From Chloroflexota bacterium (GTDB lineage Bacteria > Chloroflexota > Anaerolineae > B4-G1 > SLSP01), in contig JAIOAX010000028.1 of the NCBI GenBank assembly GCA_019873645.1, positions 1 to 64,000 on the forward strand: a stretch of DNA of 64,000 nt, written 5' to 3'. The translations under genes were made by a program, and so were the position numbers. Every line of letters starts with the position of its first letter. Within the stretch, counting starts at the first letter, position 1. The notes under the pieces were generated by a model. It did no database searches. It had not been told where the DNA came from and was given only the letters and a program-made list of their open reading frames with translations. This document shows, one piece after another, positions 49,410-57,743 of the stretch.

Positions 49410-50366
49410 TCAGCCGTCCATCGGGTTAAATGCCGGCGGCGGCGCTGCGCCGGATTCCACATCCATCCGCGCAAACACGCCGCCGCCGAGCAACAAAGCC
49501 GCGCCGATCCACTGATACCAGGCCAGACGGTCGCCCAGGAAGATGAACGCCAGCGTGAGGCTAACGGCCAGTTCCATCAAATTGATGATGGCCGTCTGCA
49601 CACCGCCGAGTTTTTCCAGGCTAAAATACATCGCCAGACGGGAAAATGCTGTAGTCAACCCCAATGCGACAATCGCCGTCCAGCCAGAAGTCGAGATGGG
49701 GGTCAGCGTCCCGCCACCGACAAGGCGCGCCACGCCAACGGTCAGGGCCATGCCGGTGAGAATATACAGCGTCCCCGATTGTGAGGGGACATCCGCCAAC
49801 ACCCACTGCCCCATCACCAGATACCAGCCGGTCAACGCCGCGTAAGCCAGCATCAGCATCACGCCGAGGTAATCGGTAAGCGTGCTCATCATCCAAGGGG
49901 ACGTGACCAATACGGCGCCGATCAAGGAAATTCCCAGGCGCAACAGGGTGAGGCGCCGGATTTCTTGCCCGGAAGCGCTCAAAAAAAGCACCACCCATAC
50001 GGGGTAGAGCGCACCCAAGAGTGAAGCACGCGAGGCATCGAGACGGCTCAAGCCACTGTAGTAAAAAAGCGAACCGATGCCGTTGAAGACGCCGACCAGC
50101 AGACAATTGAACACATCAATCCAGCGCAGGACGATACGCCGCCGCCAAAAGAGCAGGTAGACGATCCATAAGAAACCGGCAGCCACCATGGTTCGCAGAG
50201 CCGCCAGAGTCAGCGGCGTCACATTCGCCCGATAGGCGAACTTTCCCAGAATGGGCGCCCACCCGAGCAAAAAAGAAGCCAGCAGACCGCTAGTCACGCC
50301 GGATATATGTCCACGCTGCGGAGTATGTCGTTCAGATTTTACTTTCACCTTTTGAGAATGATTCAT
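49410..50366 (-). CDS. EamA (DMT superfamily) transporter
   Basis: A 318-residue protein with about ten helices in two EamA repeats; repeat 1 from about residue 24 (SGLLASFLLGWAPILGKFAYRANVTPLTLAALR) and repeat 2 from about 165. The ending GGVQTAIINLMELAVSLTLAFIFLGDRLAWYQWIGAALLLGG is typical. Substrate unknown. It differs clearly from the EamA protein coded at 12482. The stop is nine bases from that of the convergent phospholipase gene. The ATG at 50366 has no clear ribosome-binding site; an inverted repeat starts 15 bp upstream. Confidence 0.9.
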   Translation of the reverse strand: MNHSQKVKVKSERHTPQRGHISGVTSGLLASFLLGWAPILGKFAYRANVTPLTLAALRTMVAAGFLWIVYLLFWRRRIVLRWIDVFNCLLVGVFNGIGSLFYYSGLSRLDASRASLLGALYPVWVVLFLSASGQEIRRLTLLRLGISLIGAVLVTSPWMMSTLTDYLGVMLMLAYAALTGWYLVMGQWVLADVPSQSGTLYILTGMALTVGVARLVGGGTLTPISTSGWTAIVALGLTTAFSRLAMYFSLEKLGGVQTAIINLMELAVSLTLAFIFLGDRLAWYQWIGAALLLGGGVFARMDVESGAAPPPAFNPMDG

Positions 50367-50381
50367 CTTTAACCACTTGTA

Positions 50382-50417
50382 CAGACCTGACAGGTCTCAG
50401 AAGACCTGTCAGGTCTG
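50382..50417. repeat. AGACCTGACAGGTCT hairpin repeat, copy 2
   Basis: A perfect 16-bp stem CAGACCTGACAGGTCT (50382-50397) and AGACCTGTCAGGTCTG (50402-50417) with loop CAGA lies between divergent genes. It is the same family as 16711-16757. Confidence 0.92.
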
Positions 50418-50444
50418 ATTGTTGCGCCCGAAGTCTACCCATGC

Positions 50445-50450
50445 TATACT
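50445..50450 (+). promoter_or_regulatory. -10 box for a leaderless mRNA
   Basis: TATACT ends seven bases before the ATG at 50458, the same layout as before the methyltransferase at 37020. Confidence 0.45.
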
Positions 50451-50457
50451 GCTGATC

Positions 50458-50958
50458 ATGACACGCAAACAACGATTCATTCTTATCTTATTCGGACTTT
50501 TAGATGTGGGTGTGATCGCAGTGCTGGCAGGCATCGTGATTCACAGCACACGCCAGGTCCCCGTTACGCCCACGCCGATCCCAATGCGTATTTCTGCCTG
50601 TGAGCAGAAGCTGTTGGACGCCCTTGCCGGCATGCCGACACCGTTAAGTGACGCGCCAGCCATCGCCTGGGATGAAACGCAATTGTACGTCACGCTCAAG
50701 ATCAGCTATCCCACCTCAACACCGCCGGAAGAAAGCGTTCAATGGCTGTGGACAACGCTGGATAGCCTCGCTACCGTTTTAAGGGACGGGTGCACCATTC
50801 CGCAAACGATCACCATCGCATTGACGGCCCAGGGCACAACCCATGCCGTAAATTATCTGACGCAGCTCTCAGGTCAAGATGTAGCCGCCTGGATAGGAGG
50901 GACGCTATCCGAAACGAACCTGGCCGCGCGCGCACGTTTCCGCAAGTCCACGCAATAA
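50458..50958 (+). CDS. small membrane-anchored hypothetical protein
   Basis: A 166-residue protein with one N-terminal helix (about residues 6-29), a VPVTPTPIP linker and a soluble domain with two cysteines (ISACEQ and RDGCTIP) that might bond outside the cell. The domain, with AWDETQLYVTLKISYPTS and TQTITIALTAQG-like strands, is alpha/beta but not assigned to a family. It has no ribosome-binding site; a TATACT is seven bases before the ATG. A CGTRAAA stutter repeat begins right after the stop. Confidence 0.65.
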   Translation: MTRKQRFILILFGLLDVGVIAVLAGIVIHSTRQVPVTPTPIPMRISACEQKLLDALAGMPTPLSDAPAIAWDETQLYVTLKISYPTSTPPEESVQWLWTTLDSLATVLRDGCTIPQTITIALTAQGTTHAVNYLTQLSGQDVAAWIGGTLSETNLAARARFRKSTQ

Positions 50959-50960
50959 GA

Positions 50961-51031
50961 CATGAAACGTAAAACGTAATGCGTAAAACGTTCTTCACAT
51001 TTCACGTTTTACGTTTTACGTTTCACGTTCT
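50961..51031. repeat. 7-bp CGTRAAA stutter repeat, inverted, copy 2
   Basis: Units CATGAAA, CGTAAAA, CGTAATG, CGTAAAA (50961-50988) are followed by complementary units ACATTTC, ACGTTTT, ACGTTTT, ACGTTTC, ACGTTCT (50997-51031). The second half is inside the GDPD gene: its last codons, ENVKRKT and TAA, are exactly the repeat read in one frame. Confidence 0.93.
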
Positions 51032-51749
51032 CCGGCTCGTTGGTGATAATGCCGTCTATGCCCCAATCGGCAAAACGTCGGGCAACGGCCGGATCATCGA
51101 GCGTCCAGGTGAAAACCCGCAGGCCCCGTTGATGCGCCCGGCTTATAAAGCGTTCGGTGACCATATCTTTGTACGGATGCAGCGCCTCGTAGGGCGTGAA
51201 CGGCCGCAGCAGCAGTGTCCCCGGATTCAGCGGCCCGTAAAGCAACCCGCAGGGAATCTCCGGCGCCAACGCCCGCGCCCGATACAAGGCGTAAGGCTTG
51301 AACGACGAAAACCACACGCGCGATGTCATCCCCATCCGCCTGACCAACGCCACGACGGCTGACACCAAAGCGACGGTTTGCTCGGACTTCAGTTCAATAT
51401 TGACCAGAAGCCGCTTCCCTACAACCTCCAGCACCTCTTCCAGAGTCGGGATACGTTCACCGGCAAACTGTGCCCCAAAACGCACGCCGGCATCCAATGT
51501 TTTGAGTTGCGCCAGGGTCATTTCACACACCAGCCCCTTGCCATCGGTTGTAGCATCCACACTGTCATCGTGGATCACCACCGGCACACCATCGCGCGAA
51601 AGGTGGACATCCAGCTCAACGCCGTCCGCCCCGACATCCGCCGCCTTACAGAAAGCCGCCAGCGTATTCTGGGGCGCAGCGTGACTCGCGCCACGGTGCC
51701 CCAAAATCAACGGACGTTCGCGGAACCAGCTTTCAGGAAATTGCGTCAT
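51009..51749 (-). CDS. glycerophosphodiester phosphodiesterase (GDPD family)
   Basis: A 246-residue TIM-barrel enzyme with LILGHRGASHAAPQNTLAAF (the HR and N/E metal residues), GADGVELDVHLSRDGVPVVIHDD (ExD and the catalytic His) and LLVNIELKSEQ. It splits glycerophosphodiesters from phospholipid breakdown into sn-glycerol 3-phosphate and an alcohol. No signal peptide, so cytoplasmic, like UgpQ. It starts two bases after the AAA ATPase stop, in one operon. The last seven residues and the stop are encoded by the CGTRAAA stutter repeat. Confidence 0.92.
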   Translation of the reverse strand: MTQFPESWFRERPLILGHRGASHAAPQNTLAAFCKAADVGADGVELDVHLSRDGVPVVIHDDSVDATTDGKGLVCEMTLAQLKTLDAGVRFGAQFAGERIPTLEEVLEVVGKRLLVNIELKSEQTVALVSAVVALVRRMGMTSRVWFSSFKPYALYRARALAPEIPCGLLYGPLNPGTLLLRPFTPYEALHPYKDMVTERFISRAHQRGLRVFTWTLDDPAVARRFADWGIDGIITNEPENVKRKT

Positions 51750-51751
51750 TG

Positions 51752-53065
51752 TCAGTCCCCCAGTTTCACAAAATAAGCGTTCGCCGCCCGATCAATGAGT
51801 TCCTTTGTCATCGTCGGCGGCACATTGAGATATTTGGCAATATCAATGACTTGATCCAGCAAGTCACGGGGATGACATGCCCGTGGTGGGCGTTGCGGCT
51901 TCAAGTAATGCTCACGGATCAAATAGGCGAAAGCCTGTTCCGAGAAGGGAATCTGTTTGGCTGCCGCAACCCGCTTGAAGATTTCGGCGAACTCTTCCCA
52001 CGTCGGATCGTGAACTTCGATTTTGTGTCGAATACGGCGTAGGAAAGCCTCATCTACCAGGTCTTTAGGTTCCAGGTTCGTCGAAAAAACAATCAGCACC
52101 TCAAAGGGAATCTCGAATTTACGGCCCGTGTGCAAAGTGAGGAAGTCAATGCGCTTTTCCAGAGGGACAATCCAGCGGTTGAGCAAATCCGTCGGGCGTA
52201 CCTGTTGCCGTCCAAAGTCATCAATCAGGAAAATACCGCCGTTGGCCTTCATCTGGAAGGGCGCTTCGTAGTACTTGTTGTTGGGATCATACACCAGGTC
52301 CAAACCTTCCATCGTTAGCTCGCCGCCGACGACGATGAACGGACGTTTGATCTTGAGCCAGCGAGTATCCAGGCCACGTTGCGCCTCATCTTTGACCAGC
52401 CGATGGTTGACGTCATCAAAGACCTTGATGATCTGGCCCTCGATTTCGACAGCATAGGGGATGAAGATGTCCCCTTCCATCAACAAGGTACCGATGGCCT
52501 CCGCAATAGAAGTCTTGCCGTTGCCGGGGCTGCCGAAGAGAAAGATGGAACGTCCCGAGTTGACCGCCGGCCCGATCTGCTCGAAGGTTATGGGGTTGAA
52601 TACCAGGTGCGACAATGCCTTGCGCAGTTGCGGTTGATGGACAACAATATCCTTCAGCCCTTGAACGCGAACTGATTTGATGTACTCGGCCAGCGGCACC
52701 GGCGCCAGGCCGACATACTCCGAGCGTTCCAACGCCTCGCGCGCCATCTCGCGCCCGCGCGCCGTCAACACATACTCGTACATCGCTTCCGAAAGTCCGC
52801 CCCGGCCCGAAGCACTGCGCACCTCACACAGTTGCTCACGTTTGAGAAAATCTAACACCGCCGAGACCACGCCAGCGAACGGCAACCCCATCCGGTCAGC
52901 AAGGTCACGGCCGGCAAGATAGCTCTCAAAGTAAAGCCCCTTGAGCGCCAGGTCACCAAGCAGGCCCATGTTCAAGCCGGTTTCGGCAACCGAGCGCGGC
53001 GCCGGCGGCGCAAACACGCCACTGACAACAGCTCGTTGTTGCGGTTGTGTCTGTTGCTGTGTCAT
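51752..53065 (-). CDS. AAA ATPase with N-terminal winged-helix-like domain
   Basis: A 437-residue ATPase. The first 120 or so residues (ETGLNMGLLGDLALKGLYFES to YVLTARGREMARE) look like a winged helix. The AAA core has Walker A FLFGSPGNGKTS near 175-185, Walker B GGIFLIDDFGRQ near 280-291, a sensor-1-like FSTNLEP and an arginine-finger-like DEAFLRRIRHK. Members of this uncharacterised family occur in Chloroflexota, Deinococcota and others and are often near type IV pilus or secretion genes, none of which is seen here. It is followed by GDPD in a two-gene operon. AGGAGGTGAT precedes the ATG. Confidence 0.8.
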   Translation of the reverse strand: MTQQQTQPQQRAVVSGVFAPPAPRSVAETGLNMGLLGDLALKGLYFESYLAGRDLADRMGLPFAGVVSAVLDFLKREQLCEVRSASGRGGLSEAMYEYVLTARGREMAREALERSEYVGLAPVPLAEYIKSVRVQGLKDIVVHQPQLRKALSHLVFNPITFEQIGPAVNSGRSIFLFGSPGNGKTSIAEAIGTLLMEGDIFIPYAVEIEGQIIKVFDDVNHRLVKDEAQRGLDTRWLKIKRPFIVVGGELTMEGLDLVYDPNNKYYEAPFQMKANGGIFLIDDFGRQQVRPTDLLNRWIVPLEKRIDFLTLHTGRKFEIPFEVLIVFSTNLEPKDLVDEAFLRRIRHKIEVHDPTWEEFAEIFKRVAAAKQIPFSEQAFAYLIREHYLKPQRPPRACHPRDLLDQVIDIAKYLNVPPTMTKELIDRAANAYFVKLGD

Positions 53066-53087
53066 AGATCACCTCCTCGTTGATAAA

Positions 53088-54551
53088 CTAAACTTGTGCG
53101 ATGGCCCACTCCAGCGACTCTTGTAACATCGCCTGGGGTGGTTGCTGTATGAAACCGGCGGCGATGAGATGCTCGATCATCGCTCGCGCCTGCTGGATGT
53201 CAGACGCGGCCTGTGCGAATGCCGCCTCGCGGGTGAGCGAAACACGCGCCAGCCCTTCGGCGACGGCCTGCATCGCCACGTCAGCAGCTTCGTGGGGGAA
53301 GACGTCGGGCTCGTCCATGCGCGCCGTGATGTTCTCAGGGTCAATGCCACGCTTTTCGGCGAAACTCGCCAGCGAACGCGCCGCCGCAATCGTCATCCCA
53401 TCGGAGATGCCCCTGGCGCGCACAAGCAGCGCCCCCTTGAGAATGCCGGGGAAACCGAGGGAGTTGTTGACCTGATTGGGGAAGTCCCCGCGCCCGGTAG
53501 CCACGATATAAGCCCCGGCCTCCTTCGCCGCGTAGGGATAAATCTCCGGCACAGGATTGGCGCACGCAAAGACGATGGACTTGGGCGCCATCAAACGCAC
53601 GGATTCCGGTTTGACGACGCCGGGACCGGGCGTAGAAGCTGCGATAAGCACATCCGCCCCCTTCATCGCCTCATCGAAATCGGCAATCAGACGCGGGTTG
53701 GTCTGCTCGCAAATTTCCCACTTGCGATAGAAGCGCGTATCGGCCTGAACGTCCTTGCGATCACGGTGCAGGCCGCCGCGCGAATCGAAGACGATCATAT
53801 TGGCCGGGTCGCCGCCAGCCTCGATGATGATGCGCACAATTGTCGTATTCGACGCGCCCGCGCCGAGGAACACCATCTTCGCCTCCGCCAACGATTTATC
53901 GGCCAACTTGAGCGCATTGAGCAGCCCGGCCAGCGTGACGCACGCCGTCCCCTGCGCGTCGTCGTGCCACACGGGGATATCACATTCGGCGCGCAGTGTA
54001 TCGAGCACTTTGAAGCAATTGGGCTGCGAGATGTCCTCCAGGTTAATCGCGCCAAAGCTCGGCTGCACCATCTTCACGAAATCAATGATTTTGTCTGCGG
54101 AAGGTCGCCCTTGCGCATCGCGGCTGTCAATGCACAGTGCGGTTGCGTCAATTCCGCCGAGGTACTTCATCAGAAACGATTTGCCCTCCATCACACCCAG
54201 GCCGCCGGGCGGCGTACAATCGCCATCGCCGAGCACGCGCGTGGAATCGCTCACCACGGCGACATAATTGCCGCGGTTGGATAGCTCGTAAGAGGCGTCA
54301 TTGTCGGCGCGGATCGAGACCGAAATCTGTGAAACACCCGGCGTGTACCAGACATTGAACCAGTTGAAGCCGAACACGCCGGCCTTCGGCACGGTCTGCA
54401 TCTTGCCGTGATAAAAGCGGTGCGCCTGCTCTGCCAGCCGTTTGAGAAACAGCGTTTTCGCCCGCGCCGTCTTCTCTTCGTCCAATTGGGTGGAAAGAAT
54501 GTCATCCAGGTTATCCAGTGTCAGATGTAATTCGGTCATCATAGCCCCCAT
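53088..54551 (-). CDS. NAD(P)-dependent malic enzyme
   Basis: A 487-residue malic enzyme of the smaller bacterial type. NVWYTPGVSQISVSI holds the conserved Tyr, LGVMEGKSFLMKYLGGIDA the malate site, DIPVWHDDAQGTACVTLAGLLNAL the metal-binding Asp residues and MVFLGAGASNTTIVRI the Rossmann dinucleotide loop. The ending FANP-like FACANPVPEIYPYAA and GDFPNQVNNSLGFPGIL is complete. It decarboxylates malate to pyruvate, giving NAD(P)H. An extension of about 60 residues at the N-terminus is longer than in some relatives. ATG 54551 is used; 54542 and 54539 are also possible, with GGGGG upstream. Confidence 0.95.
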   Translation of the reverse strand: MGAMMTELHLTLDNLDDILSTQLDEEKTARAKTLFLKRLAEQAHRFYHGKMQTVPKAGVFGFNWFNVWYTPGVSQISVSIRADNDASYELSNRGNYVAVVSDSTRVLGDGDCTPPGGLGVMEGKSFLMKYLGGIDATALCIDSRDAQGRPSADKIIDFVKMVQPSFGAINLEDISQPNCFKVLDTLRAECDIPVWHDDAQGTACVTLAGLLNALKLADKSLAEAKMVFLGAGASNTTIVRIIIEAGGDPANMIVFDSRGGLHRDRKDVQADTRFYRKWEICEQTNPRLIADFDEAMKGADVLIAASTPGPGVVKPESVRLMAPKSIVFACANPVPEIYPYAAKEAGAYIVATGRGDFPNQVNNSLGFPGILKGALLVRARGISDGMTIAAARSLASFAEKRGIDPENITARMDEPDVFPHEAADVAMQAVAEGLARVSLTREAAFAQAASDIQQARAMIEHLIAAGFIQQPPQAMLQESLEWAIAQV

Positions 54552-54563
54552 TCCAAAAATTGT

Positions 54564-56438
54564 TTACGCGCGCGGAATCCAGACGCGCATCGCGCCGGCG
54601 CCGCGATTGGCCCAGGCGTAGTACGGCACCGCCGTCAGAGTTACATCACGATACGTCGGCGTTTGCTTGCTTACCGGTCGGTAGAGACGTCCCTGCCACA
54701 CACCTTCCTCGGCCACTTTCCCCTGCGCCTCAATTGTGACCACACCGCCAAGTAAATCAGGGCGTGGAACAGCATGTAACGCTGCTTCCACATCCAGGCG
54801 CACATCCAGCAAATTCACATCCGGCTGATCGGCCTCTTCCAAACAGTAGATCACCGGGCCGCGCTGAATGGCAACGCAGCCGCGCACCGCATCCACACGC
54901 GGATAGGCTTCGATGAGCAGCGGCGTCATCGCCAGTTCCAGCTCAATCACATCGCCGGTTTGCCAGGTCTGGCGGACGGTCGTGACATGCTCTGCGATCA
55001 CAAAGGGTTCCACCACATCGCCATTGACGCCGAGCATCGCACCCTTGCACCAGGTTGGGATACGCAACGCCAGCGTCCAGTCTGTACCGTCCGTCTCCTC
55101 GACGGTCACGCGGACTTTGCCATCCCATGGATAGTCGGTTTCCACGCGCAAGGTTGCGCGCGGGCCACCTTCCCCATTGGCGGTCAGGGTCATGGGCATG
55201 TACTGATGGATTTGGATGCCATCCTGATTCACGGTCGCGGCATAGTGCGCCACAACCGCGATTTGACGCATCACATTCGGCGGACAGCAGGCGCAGCCGT
55301 ACCATTCCGGGCGCGCAATGCCGCCACGACTTTGCAGGGGATTGACATAGAAATAGCGGCTACCATCCAACGACACGCCGCTCAGGAAGCCATTGTAGAG
55401 CGAACGCTCCAACAGGTCGGCAAAGCGTGCCTCGCCCGTGGCAAGCAACATGCGCCAGTTCCACATCATCGCGGCAATGGCGGCGCACGTCTCACAATAA
55501 CAGTGATCGGTAGGCAAATCATAAGGCGGCCCGAACGCTTCGCCGTCCGGCTCGGCGCCGAATCCGCCGGTGATGTGCATCTTGTGCGCCGTCATGTCAT
55601 ACCACAGCCGTTCCAGCGCCGCCGCCAGGGTTGGGTCGCCGGTCTCCATAAACACATCGGTCACGCCGGCTGTCAAATAAAGCTGCCGCACGGCATGCCC
55701 TTCAACGACATTGGCCTCGCGCACAGGCACACGGTCCTGATGGTAGGCCGGGCCAAAACGGCCATAGCCTTTCATTTTGTTCTTGCCCCGCTGATCCACG
55801 AAGAAGGAAGCCAGTTCCAGATAACGGCGTTCGCCGGTCTCGCGGTACAGCTCCACCAACGCCAGTTCGACTTCGGGGTGGCCGGGCGCGCCGGGACGTT
55901 TATCAGGGCCGAAGACCGAAGCAATGTGATCGGCAAAGCGACAGGCCACATCCAACAAGCGCTGATCGCCGGTAGCACGGTGCATGGCAACTGCTGCCTC
56001 AAAAAGATGGCCGGCGCAATACAGTTCGTGGTCGTGATCGAGGTTGGTCCACCGCTGATCCAGCTTATTCACCTGGTAGTAAGTGTTGAGATAGCCGTCA
56101 GGCAATTGCGCCGCGACGATCAGAGCGATGGCTTCGTCGGCCATACACTCCAGTTCCGGGTCGCGGACATTCGCCAGGTCGCAGGCCACTGCTTCCAACC
56201 ACTTGTAGACATCGGAATCCATGAAAACCGGTTTCTTATACTCCCCCACCCCGACGCCGGCCGCCAGGCGAAAATTGTTAAAATTGCCGGCGCGCTCCAA
56301 CTGCCGGTAGCCGTGGCGCAGGCTAACCTGGCGGTTAATCTCTTGTTTGTTCAGCCAAAAGCCCCCCGTGATGGCAATACTGCCCAAGGGAAATGAGCGT
56401 AACCGCGCATGGGGACTGGCCTGTGTAATAACGTGCAT
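54564..56438 (-). CDS. GH127 beta-L-arabinofuranosidase
   Basis: A 624-residue GH127 (DUF1680) enzyme releasing L-arabinofuranose from plant glycans such as hydroxyproline-linked arabinans. The (alpha/alpha)6 barrel shows PVFMDSDVYKWLEAVA, GYLNTYYQ and ENC-like YCETCAAIA. WYGCACCPPNVMRQIA carries the zinc and nucleophile cysteines. A beta-sandwich C-terminus follows. No signal peptide, so it works inside on imported arabinosides. GGGAGG precedes the ATG. It is coded back-to-back with a LacI regulator and heads the arabinose locus. Confidence 0.93.
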   Translation of the reverse strand: MHVITQASPHARLRSFPLGSIAITGGFWLNKQEINRQVSLRHGYRQLERAGNFNNFRLAAGVGVGEYKKPVFMDSDVYKWLEAVACDLANVRDPELECMADEAIALIVAAQLPDGYLNTYYQVNKLDQRWTNLDHDHELYCAGHLFEAAVAMHRATGDQRLLDVACRFADHIASVFGPDKRPGAPGHPEVELALVELYRETGERRYLELASFFVDQRGKNKMKGYGRFGPAYHQDRVPVREANVVEGHAVRQLYLTAGVTDVFMETGDPTLAAALERLWYDMTAHKMHITGGFGAEPDGEAFGPPYDLPTDHCYCETCAAIAAMMWNWRMLLATGEARFADLLERSLYNGFLSGVSLDGSRYFYVNPLQSRGGIARPEWYGCACCPPNVMRQIAVVAHYAATVNQDGIQIHQYMPMTLTANGEGGPRATLRVETDYPWDGKVRVTVEETDGTDWTLALRIPTWCKGAMLGVNGDVVEPFVIAEHVTTVRQTWQTGDVIELELAMTPLLIEAYPRVDAVRGCVAIQRGPVIYCLEEADQPDVNLLDVRLDVEAALHAVPRPDLLGGVVTIEAQGKVAEEGVWQGRLYRPVSKQTPTYRDVTLTAVPYYAWANRGAGAMRVWIPRA

Positions 56439-56552
56439 GGTAACCTCCCTCAGTCTGATAGTCTTTTGTCCGGTAGTCGCATGGTCATTATAGCCGCTTA
56501 CCGAAAAACGAAAAATTGGGCATGAATTCTCCGAAAATCACGAAATTGCCTA

Positions 56553-56581
56553 TTGACAAAATCACAAATTTCGAGTAAAAT
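56553..56581 (+). promoter_or_regulatory. promoter of the LacI-family regulator
   Basis: TTGACA (56553-56558), 17-bp spacer, TAAAAT (56576-56581). The first operator-like palindrome overlaps the -10, so the regulator probably represses itself. Confidence 0.8.
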
Positions 56582-56634
56582 GTAATCGGTTACAGAAAAC
56601 GATTTCAGAAATCGGTTTCTGTAACTGGTAACAG
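56581..56634. promoter_or_regulatory. three operator-like palindromes for a LacI-family repressor
   Basis: TGTAATCGGTTACA (56581-56594) has the central CG usual for LacI-family sites. CGATTTCAGAAATCG (56600-56614) is a perfect 7-1-7 palindrome. CTGTAACTGGTAACAG (56619-56634) is a partial one and repeats the first site in direct orientation. They lie between GH127 and the regulator gene and could control both directions. Confidence 0.75.
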
Positions 56635-56661
56635 AAACGCTCCTCATCAAAGGTCGGAGAT

Positions 56662-57699
56662 ATGGCACCAACGACAATTGCCGATGTCGCGCGCATCGCC
56701 GGGGTCTCCAAAGCCACCGTCAGCCGTGTCCTGGCCGGGCAAAGCCAGTATATCCGTGAGGGAACCCGTCGGCGCGTCCTGGAGGCCGTCGAAGCACTCG
56801 GTTACCGTCCCAGTCAGGCCGCGCGCAGCCTGAAATCCAAGCGCAGTTGCACGCTTGGCGTTGTAGGATACGGTCTGGAATATTACGGCCCTTCCTGTAC
56901 CATCGCCGGCATCGAAGAGGAAGCCAGTGAGTTGGGCTATACCTTGCTTCTGTACCTGGTGCGTCAACCCGAAACCAACAATGTGGCCGAATTGTTGGAT
57001 GAAATGCAGGCGCGTTATGTGGATGGGCTGATCTGGGCCGTCCCTGAAATCGGCGACAACCATGCCTGGCTTGAAGATCCGACCATTCAACTGGACATTC
57101 CCATTGTCTTCATCAGCGCCGAACCGCGTCCCAACCATTTTGTGGTGGCGGTAGATAACTTCAGCGCCGGGCTGACGGCGACGCGACACCTCATTGCCCA
57201 GGGATGCCAGCATATCGGGCTGATCACCGGCCCGCTGGATTGGTGGGAGGCGCGGCAACGCAAGTTGGGCTGGAAAGCCGCCCTCGACAGCGTCGAGTTG
57301 CCACGCAAAGAAGGCTACGTCGTCGAGGGGAACTGGTCGGCCACCAGCGGCGAGTATGGACTGCGGGAGTTGCTGACCCGCCACCCGGAAATTGACGGCG
57401 TATTTGCCTGCAACGACCGCATGGCCGTCGGAGCGTTCAAAGTGGCGCGCGAAATGGGCCGGCACGTACCTCAAGACCTGGCCATCATCGGCTTTGACGA
57501 TATGCAGGACGCCGCCTATTTTTACCCGGCCCTCTCCACTATGCGCCAGGATATGGTCGAAGTGGGACGCAATGCCGTCCGCGAGCTAGGCAAAGTCATT
57601 GAAGCTCAACAGAACAACGTTCCGGGCCCGACGACAACACTGATGTTGCAGGCCGAGATCATCGTCCGCGAAAGCTCATTGCTGCACAAGCATATCTAA
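56662..57699 (+). CDS. LacI-family transcriptional regulator of the arabinose locus
   Basis: A 345-residue regulator. The helix-turn-helix TTIADVARIAGVSKATVSRVL (residues 4-24) and hinge YRPSQAARSLKSKRS are followed by a periplasmic-binding-protein-like ligand domain with LLVPGP-like IGLITGPLDWWEARQRKLGWKAAL and FACNDRMAVGAFKVAREMGRHVPQDLAIIGFDDM. Position between an arabinofuranosidase and araB with an importer suggests that arabinose or a short arabinoside is the inducer. It has its own consensus promoter with an operator over the -10. Confidence 0.93.
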   Translation: MAPTTIADVARIAGVSKATVSRVLAGQSQYIREGTRRRVLEAVEALGYRPSQAARSLKSKRSCTLGVVGYGLEYYGPSCTIAGIEEEASELGYTLLLYLVRQPETNNVAELLDEMQARYVDGLIWAVPEIGDNHAWLEDPTIQLDIPIVFISAEPRPNHFVVAVDNFSAGLTATRHLIAQGCQHIGLITGPLDWWEARQRKLGWKAALDSVELPRKEGYVVEGNWSATSGEYGLRELLTRHPEIDGVFACNDRMAVGAFKVAREMGRHVPQDLAIIGFDDMQDAAYFYPALSTMRQDMVEVGRNAVRELGKVIEAQQNNVPGPTTTLMLQAEIIVRESSLLHKHI

Positions 57700-57712
57700 T
57701 GCCAACGGATTC

Positions 57713-57734
57713 CTAACGTTCCAACGTGCAAACG
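57713..57734. repeat. AACGTT repeat, copy 3 (degenerate)
   Basis: TAACGTTCCAACGTGCAAACGG lies in the 44-bp spacer between the regulator and araB; it matches the core of the copies at 17745 and 27877 with a few changes. Confidence 0.5.
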
Positions 57735-57743
57735 GAAAAAGCT

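Noticed and set aside
54960..56396. 478-residue plus-strand frame opposite GH127
   Set aside because: High G+C third-position shadow of the GH127 gene; the GH127 reading has catalytic motifs, this one has none.
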